This document shows, one piece after another, positions 62,954 through 64,000 of a stretch of DNA of 64,000 nt. Location of the stretch: assembly GCA_017502025.1 (NCBI GenBank), contig JAFVVS010000103.1, forward strand, positions 23,076-87,075. Direction: 5' to 3'. The position numbers and the translations under genes are program-made. Below the pieces are notes generated by a model. It was not told the DNA's origin, made no database searches, and saw only the letters and a list, made by a program, of their open reading frames with translations. Origin of the DNA: Alistipes sp. Its GTDB lineage: Bacteria; Bacteroidota; Bacteroidia; Bacteroidales; Rikenellaceae. How positions within the stretch are numbered: the first letter of the stretch is position 1; each line of letters begins with the position of its first letter.

Positions 62954-63441
62954 TACTCTATCAACCCATCTGGCAAGACAAATTTGATAGTATGCTTATC
63001 GAAGTCGATTGCGGCGATAAACTCCTCGACCGCAGGGATAAGGTGGCGTTTGCCTTTGAGTTCAATCTCGAAGAGTGGGTTGAACTCGTTATCGTAGTAG
63101 TCGACAATCTCGCCCTTCGAGCGATCAATGCGCACCTCGAAGCCGATCAAATCATCGAAATAGAACTCGTCGCTATCCTCCTCCTCGACTTCGAGCATAA
63201 GTTCGTGGTCGAGAATCATCTCGGCACGCTTCTCGGTGTCGATGTCGGCAAATGCTACGACCGCACTGCGCTGACCACGACGAGCGAATGAATCACAAAA
63301 AAGAGGAACTACCAACTCCTCCACTTTCGTGAAGAAGGGTTGTTCCTCCCAGTTGAAGTTGTCGGGCAGGGTGTCGTAGAGGTTGATTACTACCTCTCCC
63401 TTTACTCCGAAGAGCTTGGTTATGCGCCCTACCGTCAACAT
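62953..63441 (-). CDS. rimM: Ribosome maturation factor RimM
   Basis: 16S rRNA processing factor that binds the 30S head. 162 residues: an N-terminal RimM barrel (GRITKLFGVKGEVVINLY at the start) and a C-terminal PRC-barrel (about 95-162). It starts 8 bp after rpsP, the typical rpsP-rimM pairing. Confidence 0.95.
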   Translation of the reverse strand: MLTVGRITKLFGVKGEVVINLYDTLPDNFNWEEQPFFTKVEELVVPLFCDSFARRGQRSAVVAFADIDTEKRAEMILDHELMLEVEEEDSDEFYFDDLIGFEVRIDRSKGEIVDYYDNEFNPLFEIELKGKRHLIPAVEEFIAAIDFDKHTIKFVLPDGLIE

Positions 63442-63449
63442 CTTTTGAC

Positions 63450-63992
63450 CTACTCCTCAGCAGGTGTCTCGGTTGCCTCCTCAGCAGGAGCCTCCTCTGC
63501 CTCAGCAGCTGCGGCAGCAGCCTCAGCCTCAGCAGCAGCCTTGCGCTCTGCGATAGCAGCAGCACGAGCCTCCTTGATTGCAGCCTCAGCAGTAAGGCGA
63601 GCCTTCTTGTCAGCCGACTTCTCAGCCTCCAACTTGTTAACCTTAGCGGTTACCTTGCCCTCCTTCTCACCAAGCCACTTGTTGAACTTAGCCTCAGCGT
63701 CGCTCTCAGAGAAAGCGCCCTTAGCTACGCCACCGAGCAGGTGTTTCTTGTACAATACGCCCTTGTACGAAAGAATCGCACGAGCAGTATCAGTAGGTTG
63801 TGCGCCCTTCATTAACCAACCCAAAGCTTGCTCGAAGTTGAGGTCGATTGTAGCAGGATTCGTGTTTGGGTTGTAAGTACCCAACTTCTCGATGAACTTA
63901 CCATCACGTGGCGCTCTGCTATCTGCAACAACAATGTGGTAGAAAGCATAACCCTTCTTACCATGTCGTGCCAAACGAATTTTAACAGCCAT
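63450..63992 (-). CDS. rpsP: 30S ribosomal protein bS16
   Basis: Small-subunit ribosomal protein. The N-terminal ~80 residues ([20 protein letters not shown] start) are the bS16 core. The remaining ~100 residues form a basic then Ala/Glu-rich tail ([15 protein letters not shown]). The total of 180 residues is about twice that of E. coli bS16, but long tails are common in Bacteroidota. The promoter is beyond the right edge of the window. Confidence 0.96.
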   Translation of the reverse strand: MAVKIRLARHGKKGYAFYHIVVADSRAPRDGKFIEKLGTYNPNTNPATIDLNFEQALGWLMKGAQPTDTARAILSYKGVLYKKHLLGGVAKGAFSESDAEAKFNKWLGEKEGKVTAKVNKLEAEKSADKKARLTAEAAIKEARAAAIAERKAAAEAEAAAAAAEAEEAPAEEATETPAEE

Positions 63993-64000
63993 AATGCTTG

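Overview
The window reads as a chromosomal segment of a Bacteroidota bacterium, order Bacteroidales. The evidence is a SusC/SusD pair, BACON, DUF5689 and fimbrillin-type lipoproteins, two oligopeptidase-A-like M3 lipoprotein peptidases, a long alanine/glutamate-rich tail on ribosomal protein bS16, and many TAnnTTTG promoter -7 boxes with few Shine-Dalgarno sequences. A futalosine-pathway gene (mqnC) and the general gene content would fit an Alistipes/Rikenellaceae-like gut organism, but that genus-level guess is inference. No rRNA, tRNA, CRISPR array, prophage or transposase gene was seen.

Layout. 0.1-9.5 kb (+): dnaJ, a small membrane protein, mutL, a rhomboid protease, a membrane-anchored endonuclease/exonuclease/phosphatase (EEP) protein, a GH20 hexosaminidase and uvrB. 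9.7-14 kb (-): two tandem M3 metallopeptidases. 14-15.8 kb (+): rsmE and a split chromate transporter pair. 15.8-18 kb (-): glutamine cyclotransferase, M20 amidohydrolase, small membrane protein. 18.1-23.9 kb (+): tig-clpP-clpX, then transketolase. 23.9-43 kb (-): one long accessory operon with a 46-residue ORF, two large fimbrillin-like lipoproteins, a BACON lipoprotein, an EEP lipoprotein, SusC, SusD, two BACON/DUF5689 lipoproteins, an MBL-fold hydrolase and a second EEP protein. 43.4-46.6 kb (+): a PHP phosphodiesterase divergent from that operon, then a small membrane protein with MlaE/MlaF. 46.8-52.7 kb (-): the cell-shape operon mreB-mreC-mreD-mrdA-rodA. 52.9-64 kb: pgi (+), bL31B and serS (-), U32 protease, rRNA methyltransferase, RNase R and mqnC (+), then rpsP-rimM (-).

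How the genes work together. Most of the window is housekeeping: protein folding and proteolysis, DNA repair, envelope synthesis, ribosome assembly and central carbon metabolism. The accessory part is the 24-43 kb operon. It joins a TonB-dependent uptake pair to surface-lipoprotein candidates and to an unusual number of predicted phosphoester hydrolases (two EEP, one MBL, and one divergent PHP). I infer a system for capturing and breaking down a phosphodiester-containing substrate such as nucleic acid, teichoic acid or phospholipid headgroups. The substrate is not shown by the sequence.

The most unusual signal is non-coding. The intergenic regions are full of short-unit (about 7-12 bp) degenerate repeats, often arranged as hairpins and drawn from a few unit families reused at many loci. 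Three more specific structures stand out: (i) a composite element, terminator + conserved ~28-bp box + repeat palindrome, found three times, two of them as a long inverted repeat enclosing uvrB; (ii) a ~100-bp hairpin with a conserved tip and divergent but complementary stems, found three times; (iii) heptamer arrays ending 5-7 bp upstream of the -7 box of uvrB, the rRNA methyltransferase gene and the U32 gene, the last shared with divergent serS.
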